From positions 1,178,001 through 1,242,000 of the forward strand of contig NZ_CP029608.1 of NCBI RefSeq assembly GCF_003352185.1: a stretch of 64,000 nucleotides of DNA, written 5' to 3'. The stretch's first letter is position 1, and every line of letters starts with the position of its first letter. Source of the DNA: Pseudomonas kribbensis (GTDB lineage: Bacteria; Pseudomonadota; Gammaproteobacteria; Pseudomonadales; Pseudomonadaceae). The notes beneath the pieces are model-generated. The model was not told where the DNA came from and did not search any database. It saw only the letters and a list, made by a program, of their open reading frames with translations. Shown here in pieces: positions 19,448 to 28,967 of this stretch. A program made the position numbers and the translations under genes.

Positions 19448-20047
19448 ATGCTGGACGAGCTACTGCACCGGGTAAGCAATCACACGCCGCGCACGCTGGA
19501 GACCGACACGCGTTTCCCCGAGGCCGCCGTCCTGGTGCCGATTACTCGCAGTGACGAACCCGAACTTGTCCTCACCCTGCGTGCCAGCGGGCTCTCGACC
19601 CACGGTGGCGAAGTCGCCTTTCCCGGTGGCAGGCGTGACCCGGAAGACCCGGACCTGATCTTCACCGCCCTGCGTGAGGCTGAAGAGGAAATCGGCCTGC
19701 CGCCGGGACTGGTCGAAGTGATCGGTCCGCTCAGTCCGCTGATTTCCCTGCATGGCATCAAGGTCACGCCGTATGTCGGGGTGATTCCCGATTTTGTCGA
19801 ATACCAGGCCAATGATGCCGAGATCGCCGCGGTGTTCAGCGTGCCCCTGGAGTTCTTCCGCAAGGACCCACGCGAACACACCCACCGCATCGACTATCAG
19901 GGTCGCAGTTGGTACGTGCCGAGCTATCGTTATGGCGAATACAAGATCTGGGGGCTGACGGCGATCATGATCGTCGAGTTGATCAACCTGCTCTATGACG
20001 CCAAAATCAGCCTGCATCGACCGCCAAAAAGCTTTATCAATACCTGA
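19448..20047 (+). CDS. CoA pyrophosphatase-like Nudix hydrolase (NudL/YeaB family)
   Basis: Protein of 199 residues. The CoA-pyrophosphatase signature appears as [20 protein letters not shown], followed by the Nudix helix [10 protein letters not shown]. The family cleaves CoA and its derivatives to 4'-phosphopantetheine and 3',5'-ADP. It opens a rightward run with the carbonic-anhydrase-like gene and a DUF1289 gene, with a gap of 47 bases to the next start. The two adjacent Nudix proteins are of different subfamilies and not a recent duplication. Confidence 0.88.
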   Translation: MLDELLHRVSNHTPRTLETDTRFPEAAVLVPITRSDEPELVLTLRASGLSTHGGEVAFPGGRRDPEDPDLIFTALREAEEEIGLPPGLVEVIGPLSPLISLHGIKVTPYVGVIPDFVEYQANDAEIAAVFSVPLEFFRKDPREHTHRIDYQGRSWYVPSYRYGEYKIWGLTAIMIVELINLLYDAKISLHRPPKSFINT

Positions 20048-20094
20048 AGCCATCGTTCGAATGGTCAGCCATCGTGAGCCCTGAGGAAAACAAG

Positions 20095-20619
20095 ATGAAA
20101 TATCGCCTGGGCGACGCCCGCGTCGAAACCCATCCGCAGAGCTGGGTCGCCCCCAACGCCGTGCTGGTGGGCAAGGTCAAGCTGGAAGAGGGCGCCAACG
20201 TCTGGTTCAACGCCGTGTTGCGCGGCGACAACGAACTGATCCTGATCGGCAAGAACAGCAACGTGCAGGACGGCACGGTGATGCACACCGACATGGGCTT
20301 TCCGCTGACTATCGGTACCGGCGTGACCATCGGCCACAACGCCATGCTCCACGGCTGCACGGTCGGCGACTACAGCCTGATCGGCATCAACGCCGTCATC
20401 CTCAATGGCGCGAAGATCGGCAAGAACTGCATCATCGGCGCCAATTCGTTGATCGGTGAAGGCAAGGAAATTCCCGATGGTTCGCTGGTGATGGGCTCTC
20501 CGGGCAAGGTGGTGCGTGAACTGACCGAGCCGCAGAAGAAGATGCTCGAAGCCAGCGCCGCGCACTATGTGCATAACTCCCAGCGCTATGCGCGCGATCT
20601 GGTCGAGCAGGAAGAATGA
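20095..20619 (+). CDS. Gamma carbonic anhydrase family protein (YrdA-like)
   Basis: Left-handed beta-helix protein of 174 residues built of hexapeptide repeats (for example [56 protein letters not shown]). The three metal-binding histidines of gamma carbonic anhydrases appear as HTDMG and [11 protein letters not shown] 20095 is preceded by GAGGA at 8 nt. Enzymatic activity is unproven for this bacterial group. The stop overlaps the next start (ATGA), so the two are coupled. Confidence 0.9.
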   Translation: MKYRLGDARVETHPQSWVAPNAVLVGKVKLEEGANVWFNAVLRGDNELILIGKNSNVQDGTVMHTDMGFPLTIGTGVTIGHNAMLHGCTVGDYSLIGINAVILNGAKIGKNCIIGANSLIGEGKEIPDGSLVMGSPGKVVRELTEPQKKMLEASAAHYVHNSQRYARDLVEQEE

Positions 20620-20825
20620 CAACCCCGGAAAGACCCGTCGCCTCGCCGTGTGTGAGCATTTGCGCGCTGGACGAGGATGACATTTGCACCGGTTGCCAGC
20701 GCACGGTCGAGGAAATCACCCGCTGGAGCCGGATGACCAACGACGAGCGGCGAGTGGTGCTGGGGTTGTGTCATGAGCGGGCCAAGGCCAGTGGATTGAT
20801 TTGGATGATCCCTGCCAAGCGCTGA
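20616..20825 (+). CDS. DUF1289 small cysteine-rich protein
   Basis: Protein of 69 residues that overlaps the preceding stop by 4 bases (ATGA). It has the DUF1289 pattern: [31 protein letters not shown] in pieces, with four Cys (CVSIC and CTGC) and the E-I-x-x-W motif. The cysteines suggest metal or Fe-S binding. Function is unknown. Confidence 0.87.
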   Translation: MTTPERPVASPCVSICALDEDDICTGCQRTVEEITRWSRMTNDERRVVLGLCHERAKASGLIWMIPAKR

Positions 20826-20921
20826 TGCTTGTCTGGCGTCGGGTGTATACAATTTGCTCCCCGACTTGGCCGGACTCTCCTCCTCAAGTAACCTGTGCGC
20901 CAATCTGACAGGTCGCTCCCC

Positions 20922-21389
20922 ATGATTTTCCTCATCGCCTATATCAGCAGTGTCGTGCTGATCAACTTCGCTTTCTCCACCGCGCCGCACCTGGACATCA
21001 TCTGGTCGGCTTGGGGCGGGCTGGTGTTCGTGCTGCGCGACATGGTGCAGATTCGTTTCGGCCATGGCGCGATTGTGGCGATGCTGGCGGCGCTGGTGCT
21101 GTCCTATGTCACCTCCGATCCATCGATTGCGCTGGCCAGTGCCACGGCGTTTGCGGTGTCCGAGTGCATCGACTGGCTGGTATTCAGCATCACCAAGCGT
21201 CCGTTGCGTGATCGTCTGTGGATCAGTTCGGCGTTGAGCATTCCCCTCGACACCTTCATCTTTTTCGGCATGATCGACCTGCTGACACCGCCGGTGATCA
21301 TCACCGCCCTGGCCTCGAAGTTCGCCGGTGTGACTGCGGTCTGGCTGATCATGGCCTGGCGCGAACGCAAACAGGCTGTCGCCGGCTGA
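20922..21389 (+). CDS. VUT-family (queuosine precursor-type) membrane transporter
   Basis: Integral membrane protein of 155 residues with about five hydrophobic segments (MIFLIAYISSVVLINFAF, AIVAMLAALVLSYVTS, ISSALSIPLDTFIFFGMIDLL, VIITALASKFAGVTAVWLIM). The motif SECIDWLVFSI is characteristic of the VUT (DUF165) family, of which YhhQ imports preQ0/preQ1. It is shorter than YhhQ, so substrate assignment is tentative. I looked for a preQ1 riboswitch in the 96 bases upstream and see none. Confidence 0.75.
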   Translation: MIFLIAYISSVVLINFAFSTAPHLDIIWSAWGGLVFVLRDMVQIRFGHGAIVAMLAALVLSYVTSDPSIALASATAFAVSECIDWLVFSITKRPLRDRLWISSALSIPLDTFIFFGMIDLLTPPVIITALASKFAGVTAVWLIMAWRERKQAVAG

Positions 21390-21410
21390 AGCCAAACCCT
21401 CGGGTTCATG

Positions 21411-21443
21411 TAAAATGCCGCGCTTTCTCCCCATGGAAAGCGC
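21411..21443 (+). promoter_or_regulatory. Possible purT -10 and leader hairpin
   Basis: TAAAAT at 21411-21416 is followed at 21420-21443 by an 8-bp hairpin (GCGCTTTC / GAAAGCGC) with an 8-nt loop, 47 bases before the purT start. No -35 is obvious. The hairpin may shape the mRNA leader; I cannot assign it to a known riboswitch. Confidence 0.3.
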
Positions 21444-21489
21444 GTCTGGCGTTGCTTTCCTCGATGATCCGCTTCTTTGAGGACCTGAG

Positions 21490-22671
21490 ATGACCCGTAT
21501 CGGAACTCCATTGTCGCCGACCGCGACCCGCGTATTGCTGTGTGGCTGTGGTGAGTTGGGCAAGGAAGTGGTGATCGAGCTGCAACGCCTGGGCGTTGAA
21601 GTGATCGCCGTTGACCGTTACGCCAATGCGCCGGCCATGCAGGTTGCCCATCGCAGTCACGTGATCAACATGCTCGACGGCGCCGCCCTGCGTGCGGTGA
21701 TCGAAGCCGAAAAGCCGCACTTCATCGTGCCGGAAATCGAAGCCATCGCCACCGCCACCCTGGTCGAGCTGGAAGCCGAAGGCTTCACCGTGATCCCGAC
21801 CGCCCGCGCCGCGCAACTGACCATGAATCGCGAGGGCATCCGTCGTCTGGCCGCCGAAGAGCTGGATCTGCCGACTTCGCCGTACCACTTCGCCGACACC
21901 TTCGAGGACTACAGCAAAGCCGTTGAGGACCTGGGTTTCCCGTGCGTCGTCAAACCGGTGATGAGCTCGTCGGGCAAGGGCCAGAGCCTGCTGCGCAGCG
22001 CCGATGACGTGCAGAAGGCCTGGGACTACGCACAAGAAGGCGGTCGTGCCGGTAAAGGTCGCGTGATCATCGAAGGTTTCATCGATTTCGACTACGAAAT
22101 CACCCTGCTGACCGTGCGTCATATCGGCGGCACCACGTTCTGTGCACCGGTCGGCCACCGTCAGGAAAAGGGCGACTACCAGGAATCCTGGCAGCCACAA
22201 GCCATGAGCCCGATTGCTCTGGCTGAGTCCGAGCGCGTTGCCAAAGCCGTGACCGAGGCGTTGGGTGGCCGTGGCCTGTTCGGTGTCGAGCTGTTCATCA
22301 AGGGCGATCAGGTGTGGTTCAGCGAAGTGTCGCCGCGCCCGCACGACACCGGTCTGGTGACCCTGATTTCCCAGGACCTGTCGCAGTTCGCCCTGCACGC
22401 CCGGGCAATCCTTGGTTTGCCAGTGCCGCTGATCCGTCAGTTCGGCCCATCGGCTTCGGCAGTGATTCTGGTGGAAGGCCAGTCGACCCAGACCGCATTC
22501 GCCAACCTCGGCGCTGCGCTGAGCGAGCCGGATACCGCGTTGCGTCTGTTCGGCAAGCCTGAAGTCAACGGTCAGCGCCGCATGGGTGTTGCACTGGCCC
22601 GTGACGAGTCGATCGAGGCCGCTCGTGCCAAGGCGACCCGCGCTTCTCAGGCTGTCGTTGTAGAGCTGTAA
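21490..22671 (+). CDS. purT: Formate-dependent phosphoribosylglycinamide formyltransferase
   Basis: ATP-grasp enzyme that makes formyl-GAR from GAR, formate and ATP, bypassing folate-dependent PurN. The 393 residues are typical. The N-terminal nucleotide-binding domain has [20 protein letters not shown]. The ATP-grasp core contains [14 protein letters not shown] and the C-terminal part [12 protein letters not shown] with Mg-binding acidic residues. It is a single-gene unit with a hairpin leader, ended by a bidirectional terminator shared with the MHS transporter. Confidence 0.96.
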   Translation: MTRIGTPLSPTATRVLLCGCGELGKEVVIELQRLGVEVIAVDRYANAPAMQVAHRSHVINMLDGAALRAVIEAEKPHFIVPEIEAIATATLVELEAEGFTVIPTARAAQLTMNREGIRRLAAEELDLPTSPYHFADTFEDYSKAVEDLGFPCVVKPVMSSSGKGQSLLRSADDVQKAWDYAQEGGRAGKGRVIIEGFIDFDYEITLLTVRHIGGTTFCAPVGHRQEKGDYQESWQPQAMSPIALAESERVAKAVTEALGGRGLFGVELFIKGDQVWFSEVSPRPHDTGLVTLISQDLSQFALHARAILGLPVPLIRQFGPSASAVILVEGQSTQTAFANLGAALSEPDTALRLFGKPEVNGQRRMGVALARDESIEAARAKATRASQAVVVEL

Positions 22672-22683
22672 ATCTCGCTATCT

Positions 22684-22711
22684 GATCGCTCCCGCCTGTG
22701 CGGGAGCGATC
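22684..22711. terminator. Bidirectional terminator between purT and MHS transporter
   Basis: A perfect 12-bp stem (GATCGCTCCCGC / GCGGGAGCGATC) with a 4-nt loop lies 12 bases after purT and just before the stop of the oppositely oriented transporter. The T-tract is weak on both sides. Confidence 0.7.
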
Positions 22712-22718
22712 ATTGCGC

Positions 22719-24035
22719 TTACGACACCTGATTCAGGTCGTTATGGCGCGTTTCCTTCAGGCACAGCACAGCGATCAAGCTGAGCACCGCGGCCGCAGAC
22801 ACATACCCGCCGACGTAACTCAAACCACCCATCGCCACCAGTTTCTGCGCAAAGAACGGCGCCGCCGAGGCTCCAACGATGCCGCCGAGGTTGTAGGCCG
22901 CCGATGCGCCGGTATACCGCACGTGTGTCGGAAACAGTTCCGGCAGCAGCGCGCCCATCGGGGCGAACGTCACGCCCATCAGGAACAGCTCGATGCACAG
23001 GAACAGTGCCACGCCCCAGGTCGAGCCCTGAGTCAGCAACGGTTCCATCAGAAATCCGGAGAGAATCGCCAGCACACCACCGACGATCAGCACCGGCTTA
23101 CGTCCATAACGATCACTGGCCCAGGCCGACAACGGTGTCGCGGCTGCCATGAACAACACGGCGAAGCACAGCAGACCGAGGAATGTCTCGCGGCTGTAGC
23201 CCAGCGTCGACACGCCGTAGCTCAGGGAAAATACCGTAGAGATGTAGAACAACGCGTAGCAGACGACCATGGCGGCGGCACCCAGCAATGTTGGCGCCCA
23301 GTATTGGCTGAACAGCTCGACCAGCGGCACTTTCACCCGCTCCTGACGGGCGATGGCGTTGGCGAACACTGGCGTTTCGTGGAGTTTGAGACGCACGTAC
23401 AGCCCGACCATCACCAGTACCGCACTGAGCAGGAACGGAATCCGCCAGCCCCAACTGCGAAACTGTTCGTCATTGAGCGTCATGGCCAGGGTCAGGAACA
23501 GGCCGTTGGCTGCCAGAAAACCAATCGAAGGGCCCAACTGCGGGAACATGCCGAACCATGCCCGTTTGCCTTTCGGCGCGTTTTCGGTGGCCAACAATGC
23601 CGCGCCACCCCATTCACCGCCGAGTCCGAGACCCTGACCGAAGCGCAACACGCAAAGCAGGATCGGTGCCCACGCCCCAATGCTGTCGTAACCTGGCAGC
23701 ACGCCGATCAGCGTGGTGCAGACACCCATCAGCAGCAGCGAAGCCACCAGCGTGGACTTGCGCCCGATCCGGTCGCCGAAATGGCCGAACAGCGCAGAAC
23801 CCAGCGGGCGGGCGAGGAAGGCGATACCGAAGGTGAGGAATGCCGAGAGCATCTGCGCGGTGCCGGATGTCTGCGGAAAGAATACCGGCCCGATCACCAG
23901 CGCAGCGGCGGTGGCATAGACGTAGAAGTCGTAGAACTCGATGGCCGTGCCGATGAAGCTCGCGGTGGCCACTCGGGTGGCGGAATTGGCCGGTTGGGTC
24001 GGCGCGGTGTCGCTGTAAGCGGTACTGGTCGTCAT
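22719..24035 (-). CDS. MFS transporter, metabolite:H+ symporter (MHS) family
   Basis: Inner-membrane carrier of 438 residues with about 12 hydrophobic segments. The MHS/ShiA-ProP-type signatures are present: FIGTAIEFYDFYVYATAAAL in the first segment, FGHFGDRIGRKSTL after the second, LCVLRFGQGLGLGGEWGGAALL in the fourth, and SDRYGRKPVL in the second half. The likely substrate is an organic acid or osmolyte; it cannot be fixed from sequence. The ATG at 24035 was chosen over an upstream in-frame ATG by family alignment. No catabolic gene is adjacent. Confidence 0.88.
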   Translation of the reverse strand: MTTSTAYSDTAPTQPANSATRVATASFIGTAIEFYDFYVYATAAALVIGPVFFPQTSGTAQMLSAFLTFGIAFLARPLGSALFGHFGDRIGRKSTLVASLLLMGVCTTLIGVLPGYDSIGAWAPILLCVLRFGQGLGLGGEWGGAALLATENAPKGKRAWFGMFPQLGPSIGFLAANGLFLTLAMTLNDEQFRSWGWRIPFLLSAVLVMVGLYVRLKLHETPVFANAIARQERVKVPLVELFSQYWAPTLLGAAAMVVCYALFYISTVFSLSYGVSTLGYSRETFLGLLCFAVLFMAAATPLSAWASDRYGRKPVLIVGGVLAILSGFLMEPLLTQGSTWGVALFLCIELFLMGVTFAPMGALLPELFPTHVRYTGASAAYNLGGIVGASAAPFFAQKLVAMGGLSYVGGYVSAAAVLSLIAVLCLKETRHNDLNQVS

Positions 24036-24270
24036 GCGGTGATCCCTGACAGTCATGAGCTCCATTGGAGCGAATTATTATGGTCGACTACCCGGGGATG
24101 TGGGATAGGGCGCGAGCGCTGTTTCAGGTAGGAACAGTCGTCGGTGTGATGCGGAAAACGGCGATGAACCTGCCGGAACCTGTCGGGTGCGGGGTAAGCA
24201 CGGGGTTCGGCGGGGCTTGGGTAAGCACCGCGATTATAGGAAGGTGGCTAACGATTGAACAAGGGGCGAG

Positions 24271-25512
24271 CTAGCGGATGGGCGTGAGCGCCGGTGCCGA
24301 GCTGGTGTGCCAGATGAGCACTTTGCTCACGCGGTTTTCCTCGGTTTCGAGGATCTCCAGGCGATAGCGCCCGATCTTCAGGCACACCGCGCTTTCCGGA
24401 ATGGTTTCCAGCGCTTCGGTCACCAGGCCATTCAGGGTCCGCGGGCCGTCGCTGGGCAGGTGCCAGCCCAGGCATTTGTTCAGCTCGCGGATCGAGGCGG
24501 CGCCATCGATCACCATACGGCCATCGGCCTGCGGATGAATGTGCGGGTTGTCGAGGCTGTGCTCGCTTTCGAATTCGCCGACGATTTCTTCGAGAATATC
24601 TTCCAACGTGACGATCCCCAACACTTCGCCGTACTCGTCCACCACCATGCCCAGACGACGCTGCTGCTTGTGGAAGTTCAGCAGCTGCAGTTGCAGCGGT
24701 GTACTTTCCGGGACGAAATACGGCTCGTAGCTGGCGGCGAGCAGCGCTTCGCGGGTCAGGGCGTGATTGTCCAGCAAGTGGCGGATCTGCCGGGTATTGA
24801 GGACCGCCTCGACCTGGTTGATGTCGCTGTGGAAAACCGGCAGGCGCGTGCGCTTGTTGTGGCGCAACTGCTCGATGATCTCTTCGATCGGATCGTCGAG
24901 ATTGATGCCGTCGACGTCACTGCGAGGCACCAGGATGTCGTTGACCGTGATGTTGTCCAGCGCGTGGATACCGGAAACCGGGTGCGTGCGTGACGGATGT
25001 TCCGGGTCGTCGTGGCGTTCCGGCGGGACGTCATCTTCGCTCTGTTGCACGACCTGCTGCTTGCGCACCAGCGGACGCAGCAGCAAACCACTGATGCTGC
25101 TCAGCAGCCATGCGAGCGGATAGATCACTTTCAGCGGCACTGCCAGCAACGTGTTGCCGAATGACAGCACGGCGTCCGGATAACGCTGGGCGAGGGTGCG
25201 CGGGAAATAGTCGGCAAACACCAGCAGGACGGCGCCGGCACCCAGGGTGGCTGCCCAGGGACCGTTTTCTTCACAGAGGAAAATCGCCAGCAGCGTGGCA
25301 AGTACCACGGCGAGGGCGCGGCACAGGGTGTTGCACAGGATCAGGCTGTCGAGCGGAAAGCTGAGTTTTGCCAGTGGCTTGTCACTGGCACGCGACGCGG
25401 TGCGTTGTGCCAGCAGATGCTGTTGCGCCACTTCGATGGCGGTAAACAGCCCCGACCAGAGAATCAGCAGGACAAATACCGCGAGCATCGGCCCTATGGG
25501 CAAACCGTCCAT
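24271..25512 (-). CDS. CNNM/CBS-domain membrane protein (CorB/HlyC family)
   Basis: Protein of 413 residues. The N-terminal DUF21/CNNM membrane domain has about four hydrophobic segments (LAVFVLLILWSGLFTAIEVA, LAVVLATLLAIFL, and others) over residues 1-150. Two CBS domains follow (NITVNDILVPRSDVDGI, then GMVVDEYGEVLGIVTLEDILEEIVGE). A CorC_HlyC C-terminal domain covers about residues 330-405. The family is linked to Mg2+/Co2+ resistance or efflux. In pseudomonads it regularly sits with ypjD opposite ffh, as here; the spacing to ypjD is 12 bases. Confidence 0.9.
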   Translation of the reverse strand: MDGLPIGPMLAVFVLLILWSGLFTAIEVAQQHLLAQRTASRASDKPLAKLSFPLDSLILCNTLCRALAVVLATLLAIFLCEENGPWAATLGAGAVLLVFADYFPRTLAQRYPDAVLSFGNTLLAVPLKVIYPLAWLLSSISGLLLRPLVRKQQVVQQSEDDVPPERHDDPEHPSRTHPVSGIHALDNITVNDILVPRSDVDGINLDDPIEEIIEQLRHNKRTRLPVFHSDINQVEAVLNTRQIRHLLDNHALTREALLAASYEPYFVPESTPLQLQLLNFHKQQRRLGMVVDEYGEVLGIVTLEDILEEIVGEFESEHSLDNPHIHPQADGRMVIDGAASIRELNKCLGWHLPSDGPRTLNGLVTEALETIPESAVCLKIGRYRLEILETEENRVSKVLIWHTSSAPALTPIR

Positions 25513-25524
25513 TTATGCCGCCCG

Positions 25525-26337
25525 TCAGATGTGCAGGATATATTCACGGACCAGTTTGCTGCCGAAATACGCCAACATCAGCAGACAGAAACCGGCGAGG
25601 GTCCAGCGGATCGCTTTGTGGCCACGCCAGCCCAGGCGATTGCGGCCCCACAACAGCACGCTGAACACGATCCAGGCCAGACAGGCGAGCAGGGTCTTGT
25701 GCACCAGGTGCTGGGCAAACAGGTTTTCGACGAACAGCCAGCCTGAGATCAGCGACAGCGACAGCAGCGTCCAGCCGGCCCAGAGGAAGCCGAACAGCAG
25801 GCTTTCCATGGTTTGCAGCGGCGGGAAGTTCTTGATCAGCCCGGACGGGTGTTTGTTCTTGAGCTGGTGATCCTGCACCAGCAGCAACAAGGCCTGGAAC
25901 ACGGCGATGGTGAACATGCCGTAGGCGAGGATCGATAGCAGGATGTGCGCAAGAATGCCCGGCTCTTCGTCGATGATCTGCACGGTGCCGGTCGGCGCAA
26001 ACTGCGCCAGTAACACGGTGATCGCCCCCAGCGGGAACAGCAGGACCAGCAGGTTTTCCACCGGGATCCGCGAGCAGGCCAGCAGGGTCAGGGCGATGAC
26101 TGCTGCGGCAATCAGGCTCGACGCACTGAAGAAGTCCAGGCCCAGACCGATCGGCGTCAGCAGGTGAGTCAGCAGGCTGGCACTGTGGGCCAGCACGGCG
26201 AGCACGCCAAGCGTGACCAGCAGGCGCTTGTTGGCCTTGGCGCCAGTGGCCAGGCGGGTGCCCTGATAAAGGGTCGCAGCGGCATAGAGAAGGGCGGCGG
26301 CGAGGGTGGTCAGCAAACTCGGTGACAAGGGGAGCAT
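25525..26337 (-). CDS. ypjD: Cytochrome c assembly family membrane protein (YpjD)
   Basis: Integral membrane protein of 270 residues with about eight hydrophobic segments and the CcsA/CcmC-like core (HILLSILAYGMFTIAVFQALLLL, FLWAGWTLLSLSLISGWLF, HLVHKTLLACLAWIVFSVLLWGRNRLGWRG). Conserved histidines (AHILLS, HLVHK) are those expected to handle haem. Its role in Pseudomonas is not well defined. It is transcribed leftward with the CBS-domain gene and divergent from ffh. Confidence 0.85.
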   Translation of the reverse strand: MLPLSPSLLTTLAAALLYAAATLYQGTRLATGAKANKRLLVTLGVLAVLAHSASLLTHLLTPIGLGLDFFSASSLIAAAVIALTLLACSRIPVENLLVLLFPLGAITVLLAQFAPTGTVQIIDEEPGILAHILLSILAYGMFTIAVFQALLLLVQDHQLKNKHPSGLIKNFPPLQTMESLLFGFLWAGWTLLSLSLISGWLFVENLFAQHLVHKTLLACLAWIVFSVLLWGRNRLGWRGHKAIRWTLAGFCLLMLAYFGSKLVREYILHI

Positions 26338-26420
26338 AAATCCTGTTAGGCAAGCCCGAAAGGCGCTGAGTTTGGCATAGAACGGTCATCGCACGAAAGA
26401 CCGGCAAGCTGACAGCGAGG

Positions 26421-26449
26421 TGTCCGCCAGACGCAGTCTTCGCTATAAT
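26421..26449 (+). promoter_or_regulatory. Probable ffh promoter
   Basis: A consensus -10 TATAAT lies at 26444-26449, about 98 bases before the ffh start. The hexamer 17 bases upstream (TGTCCG, 26421-26426) is a weak -35. No other sigma-70-like -10 of this quality is in the gap. Confidence 0.5.
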
Positions 26450-26546
26450 CCGCGACCTGCCCACGCCGCAGGCTCGCCGAGTACATGTTGATTCCGGTCC
26501 GGGCCGCCATTATCCCGGTCTACACAGGGCCTGAAAGGATCGCGCA

Positions 26547-27923
26547 ATGTTTGAAAACTTAACCGACCGTCTCTCGCAGACGCTGCGCCATGTCACCGGC
26601 AAGGCGAAACTGACTGAAGACAACATTAAAGACACCCTGCGTGAAGTGCGCATGGCGTTGCTCGAAGCCGACGTTGCCCTGCCGGTGGTCAAGGACTTCG
26701 TCAATTCGGTCAAGGAACGCGCTGTCGGCACCGAGGTGTCGCGCAGCCTGACGCCGGGCCAGGCGTTCGTGAAGATCGTCCAGGCCGAACTCGAAAGCCT
26801 GATGGGCGCGGCCAACGAAGACCTGAACCTGAGCGCCGTGCCGCCTGCCGTCATTCTGATGGCCGGTCTGCAGGGTGCCGGTAAAACCACCACCGCCGGC
26901 AAGCTGGCGCGCTTCCTTAAAGAGCGCAAGAAGAAGTCGGTCATGGTCGTGTCGGCGGACATCTATCGTCCTGCCGCTATCAAACAGCTGGAAACCCTGG
27001 CCAACGACATCGGCGTGACGTTCTTCCCGTCCGACCTGAGCCAGAAGCCGGTCGACATCGCCAACGCGGCTATTAAAGAAGCAAAACTGAAATTCATCGA
27101 CGTGGTCATCGTCGATACCGCCGGTCGTCTGCACATCGACGAAGAGATGATGGGCGAGATCAAGGCACTGCACGCCGCGATCAATCCGGTCGAAACCCTG
27201 TTCGTGGTTGACGCCATGACCGGTCAGGACGCCGCCAATACGGCCAAGGCCTTTGGCGATGCACTGCCGCTGACCGGCGTGATCCTGACCAAGGTCGACG
27301 GTGACGCCCGTGGCGGTGCCGCACTGTCCGTGCGTGCCATCACCGGCAAGCCGATCAAGTTCATCGGTATGGGCGAGAAGACCGAAGCCCTCGACCCGTT
27401 CCACCCTGAGCGTATCGCTTCGCGGATCCTCGGCATGGGCGATGTGCTCAGCCTGATCGAACAGGCTGAAGCGACCCTCGACAAGGACAAGGCCGACAAA
27501 CTGGCCAAGAAGCTGAAGAAGGGCAAGGGCTTCGACCTCGAAGACTTCCGCGATCAGCTGCAACAGATGAAGAACATGGGCGGCCTCGGCGGCCTCATGG
27601 ACAAGCTGCCGAGCATCGGTGGCGTCAACCTTTCGCAGATGGGCAATGCCCAGAGTGCGGCAGAGAAGCAGTTCAAGCAGATGGAAGCCATCATCAACTC
27701 CATGACCCCGGCCGAGCGCCGCGATCCCGAGCTGATCAGCGGTTCGCGCAAGCGTCGGATCGCCATGGGTTCCGGCACCCAGGTGCAGGACATCGGTCGC
27801 TTGATCAAGCAGCACAAGCAGATGCAGAAGATGATGAAGAAATTCTCCGCCAAGGGCGGAATGGCGAAAATGATGCGCGGCATGGGCGGAATGCTGCCCG
27901 GCGGCGGCATGCCAAAACTGTAA
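26547..27923 (+). CDS. ffh: Signal recognition particle protein Ffh
   Basis: GTPase subunit of the signal recognition particle, which targets nascent membrane proteins to FtsY/SecYEG. The 458 residues comprise the N-domain (1 to about 90), the G-domain with P-loop GLQGAGKTTTAGKLA, DTAGRLHIDEEMM, TKVDGDARGGAAL and GMGEKTEALDPF, and the methionine-rich M-domain from about residue 325 that binds 4.5S RNA and signal sequences. It ends in GGMAKMMRGMGGMLPGGGMP. The gene starts a rightward block leading to the rpsP operon. Confidence 0.97.
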   Translation: MFENLTDRLSQTLRHVTGKAKLTEDNIKDTLREVRMALLEADVALPVVKDFVNSVKERAVGTEVSRSLTPGQAFVKIVQAELESLMGAANEDLNLSAVPPAVILMAGLQGAGKTTTAGKLARFLKERKKKSVMVVSADIYRPAAIKQLETLANDIGVTFFPSDLSQKPVDIANAAIKEAKLKFIDVVIVDTAGRLHIDEEMMGEIKALHAAINPVETLFVVDAMTGQDAANTAKAFGDALPLTGVILTKVDGDARGGAALSVRAITGKPIKFIGMGEKTEALDPFHPERIASRILGMGDVLSLIEQAEATLDKDKADKLAKKLKKGKGFDLEDFRDQLQQMKNMGGLGGLMDKLPSIGGVNLSQMGNAQSAAEKQFKQMEAIINSMTPAERRDPELISGSRKRRIAMGSGTQVQDIGRLIKQHKQMQKMMKKFSAKGGMAKMMRGMGGMLPGGGMPKL

Positions 27924-27930
27924 AAGAACT

Positions 27931-28030
27931 CGCCGGTCGTCGCACCGGCGCAGTCCCGCATGGATGCGGGATTCACAGCAAACCCGCATTCGGCGGGAGC
28001 TGACAGGCCGTTTTTATTGACGGCTCTACC
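27931..28030 (+). terminator. Hairpin cluster between ffh and rpsP
   Basis: Three successive stems lie in the 248-base gap: CGCCGGT/ACCGGCG at 27931-27950, CCCGCAT/ATGCGGG at 27955-27970 and CCCGC/GCGGG at 27983-27996. GCCG, TTTTT and CGGC follow near 28007-28025. One or more may end ffh transcripts; none has a perfect stem plus T-tract. Confidence 0.4.
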
Positions 28031-28071
28031 GCAAATCAGCACGGCATGCCATAGGCGCCGGAAAAAGTCAT

Positions 28072-28099
28072 TTGCAAAAGTCCGGATATTCCTTAGAAT
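28072..28099 (+). promoter_or_regulatory. rpsP operon promoter
   Basis: TTGCAA (28072-28077) and TAGAAT (28094-28099) are separated by 16 bases, close to the sigma-70 consensus, 73 bases before the rpsP start. It explains separate expression of rpsP-rimM-trmD-rplS from ffh. Confidence 0.65.
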
Positions 28100-28171
28100 A
28101 TGCGGCCTTTCGGGCACCCATGCCCGCTGTGCATTTAGATTTGCAGCACCGACTACAGGAACGATGTTCAC

Positions 28172-28423
28172 ATGCTAACAATCCGTCTTGCCCTTGGCGG
28201 CTCCAAAAAGCGCCCGTTTTACCACCTGACCGTAACCGACTCCCGCAACCCGCGTGACGGTTCCCACAAAGAACAGGTTGGTTTCTTCAACCCTGTTGCC
28301 CGTGGTCAGGAAGTTCGTCTGTCCGTGAACCAAGAGCGCGTAGCCTACTGGCTGAGCGTTGGTGCACAGCCTTCTGAGCGTGTTGCTCAGTTGCTGAAGG
28401 AATCGGCTAAGGCTGCGGCCTGA
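28172..28423 (+). CDS. rpsP: 30S ribosomal protein S16
   Basis: Ribosomal protein of 83 residues starting [21 protein letters not shown], with the family core [18 protein letters not shown] and [14 protein letters not shown]. It is first gene of the rpsP-rimM-trmD-rplS operon and lies 5 bases before rimM. Confidence 0.97.
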   Translation: MLTIRLALGGSKKRPFYHLTVTDSRNPRDGSHKEQVGFFNPVARGQEVRLSVNQERVAYWLSVGAQPSERVAQLLKESAKAAA

Positions 28424-28428
28424 GCAAT

Positions 28429-28965
28429 ATGAACGCGACGCCTGCTGTTGCCGATGATTTGATCGTTATTGGCAAAATTTATTCTGTTCACGGCGTTCGC
28501 GGCGAAGTGAAGGTTTATTCCTTTACTGATCCGACTGAAAACCTGTTGCAGTACAAAACCTGGACGCTCAAGCGCGAAGGCAATGTCAAACAGGTCGAGC
28601 TGGTCAGTGGACGCGGGAGCGACAAGTTCCTGGTCGCAAAGCTCAAGGGTCTTGATGATCGTGAAGAAGCTCGTCTTCTGGCCGGTTACGAGATCTGTGT
28701 GCCGCGCAGCCTGTTCGCTGAATTGACCGAAGGCGAGTACTACTGGTACCAGCTGGAAGGTCTGAAGGTCATCGATACGCTTGGGCAACTGCTCGGGAAA
28801 ATCGATCATCTTCTGGAAACCGGCGCCAATGATGTAATGGTAGTCAAGCCTTGCGCTGGCAGCCTGGATGATCGCGAACGCCTGTTGCCCTATACGGAGC
28901 AATGCGTGTTGGCAGTCGACCTCGCAGCGGGCGAGATGAAGGTGGATTGGGACGCGGACTTCTAA
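28429..28965 (+). CDS. rimM: Ribosome maturation factor RimM
   Basis: Assembly factor of 178 residues for the 30S head that binds S19. The N-terminal RimM domain starts at about residue 10 ([21 protein letters not shown]). The C-terminal PRC-barrel contains [36 protein letters not shown] in pieces and ends [10 protein letters not shown]. It lies in its usual operon place, 5 bases after rpsP and 2 bases before trmD. Confidence 0.96.
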   Translation: MNATPAVADDLIVIGKIYSVHGVRGEVKVYSFTDPTENLLQYKTWTLKREGNVKQVELVSGRGSDKFLVAKLKGLDDREEARLLAGYEICVPRSLFAELTEGEYYWYQLEGLKVIDTLGQLLGKIDHLLETGANDVMVVKPCAGSLDDRERLLPYTEQCVLAVDLAAGEMKVDWDADF

Positions 28966-28967
28966 GC

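Noticed and set aside
20826..20921. Possible preQ1 riboswitch before the VUT transporter
   Set aside because: A small GTCGGG/CCCGAC hairpin is present, but none of the preQ1-I or preQ1-II conserved sequence elements could be found.
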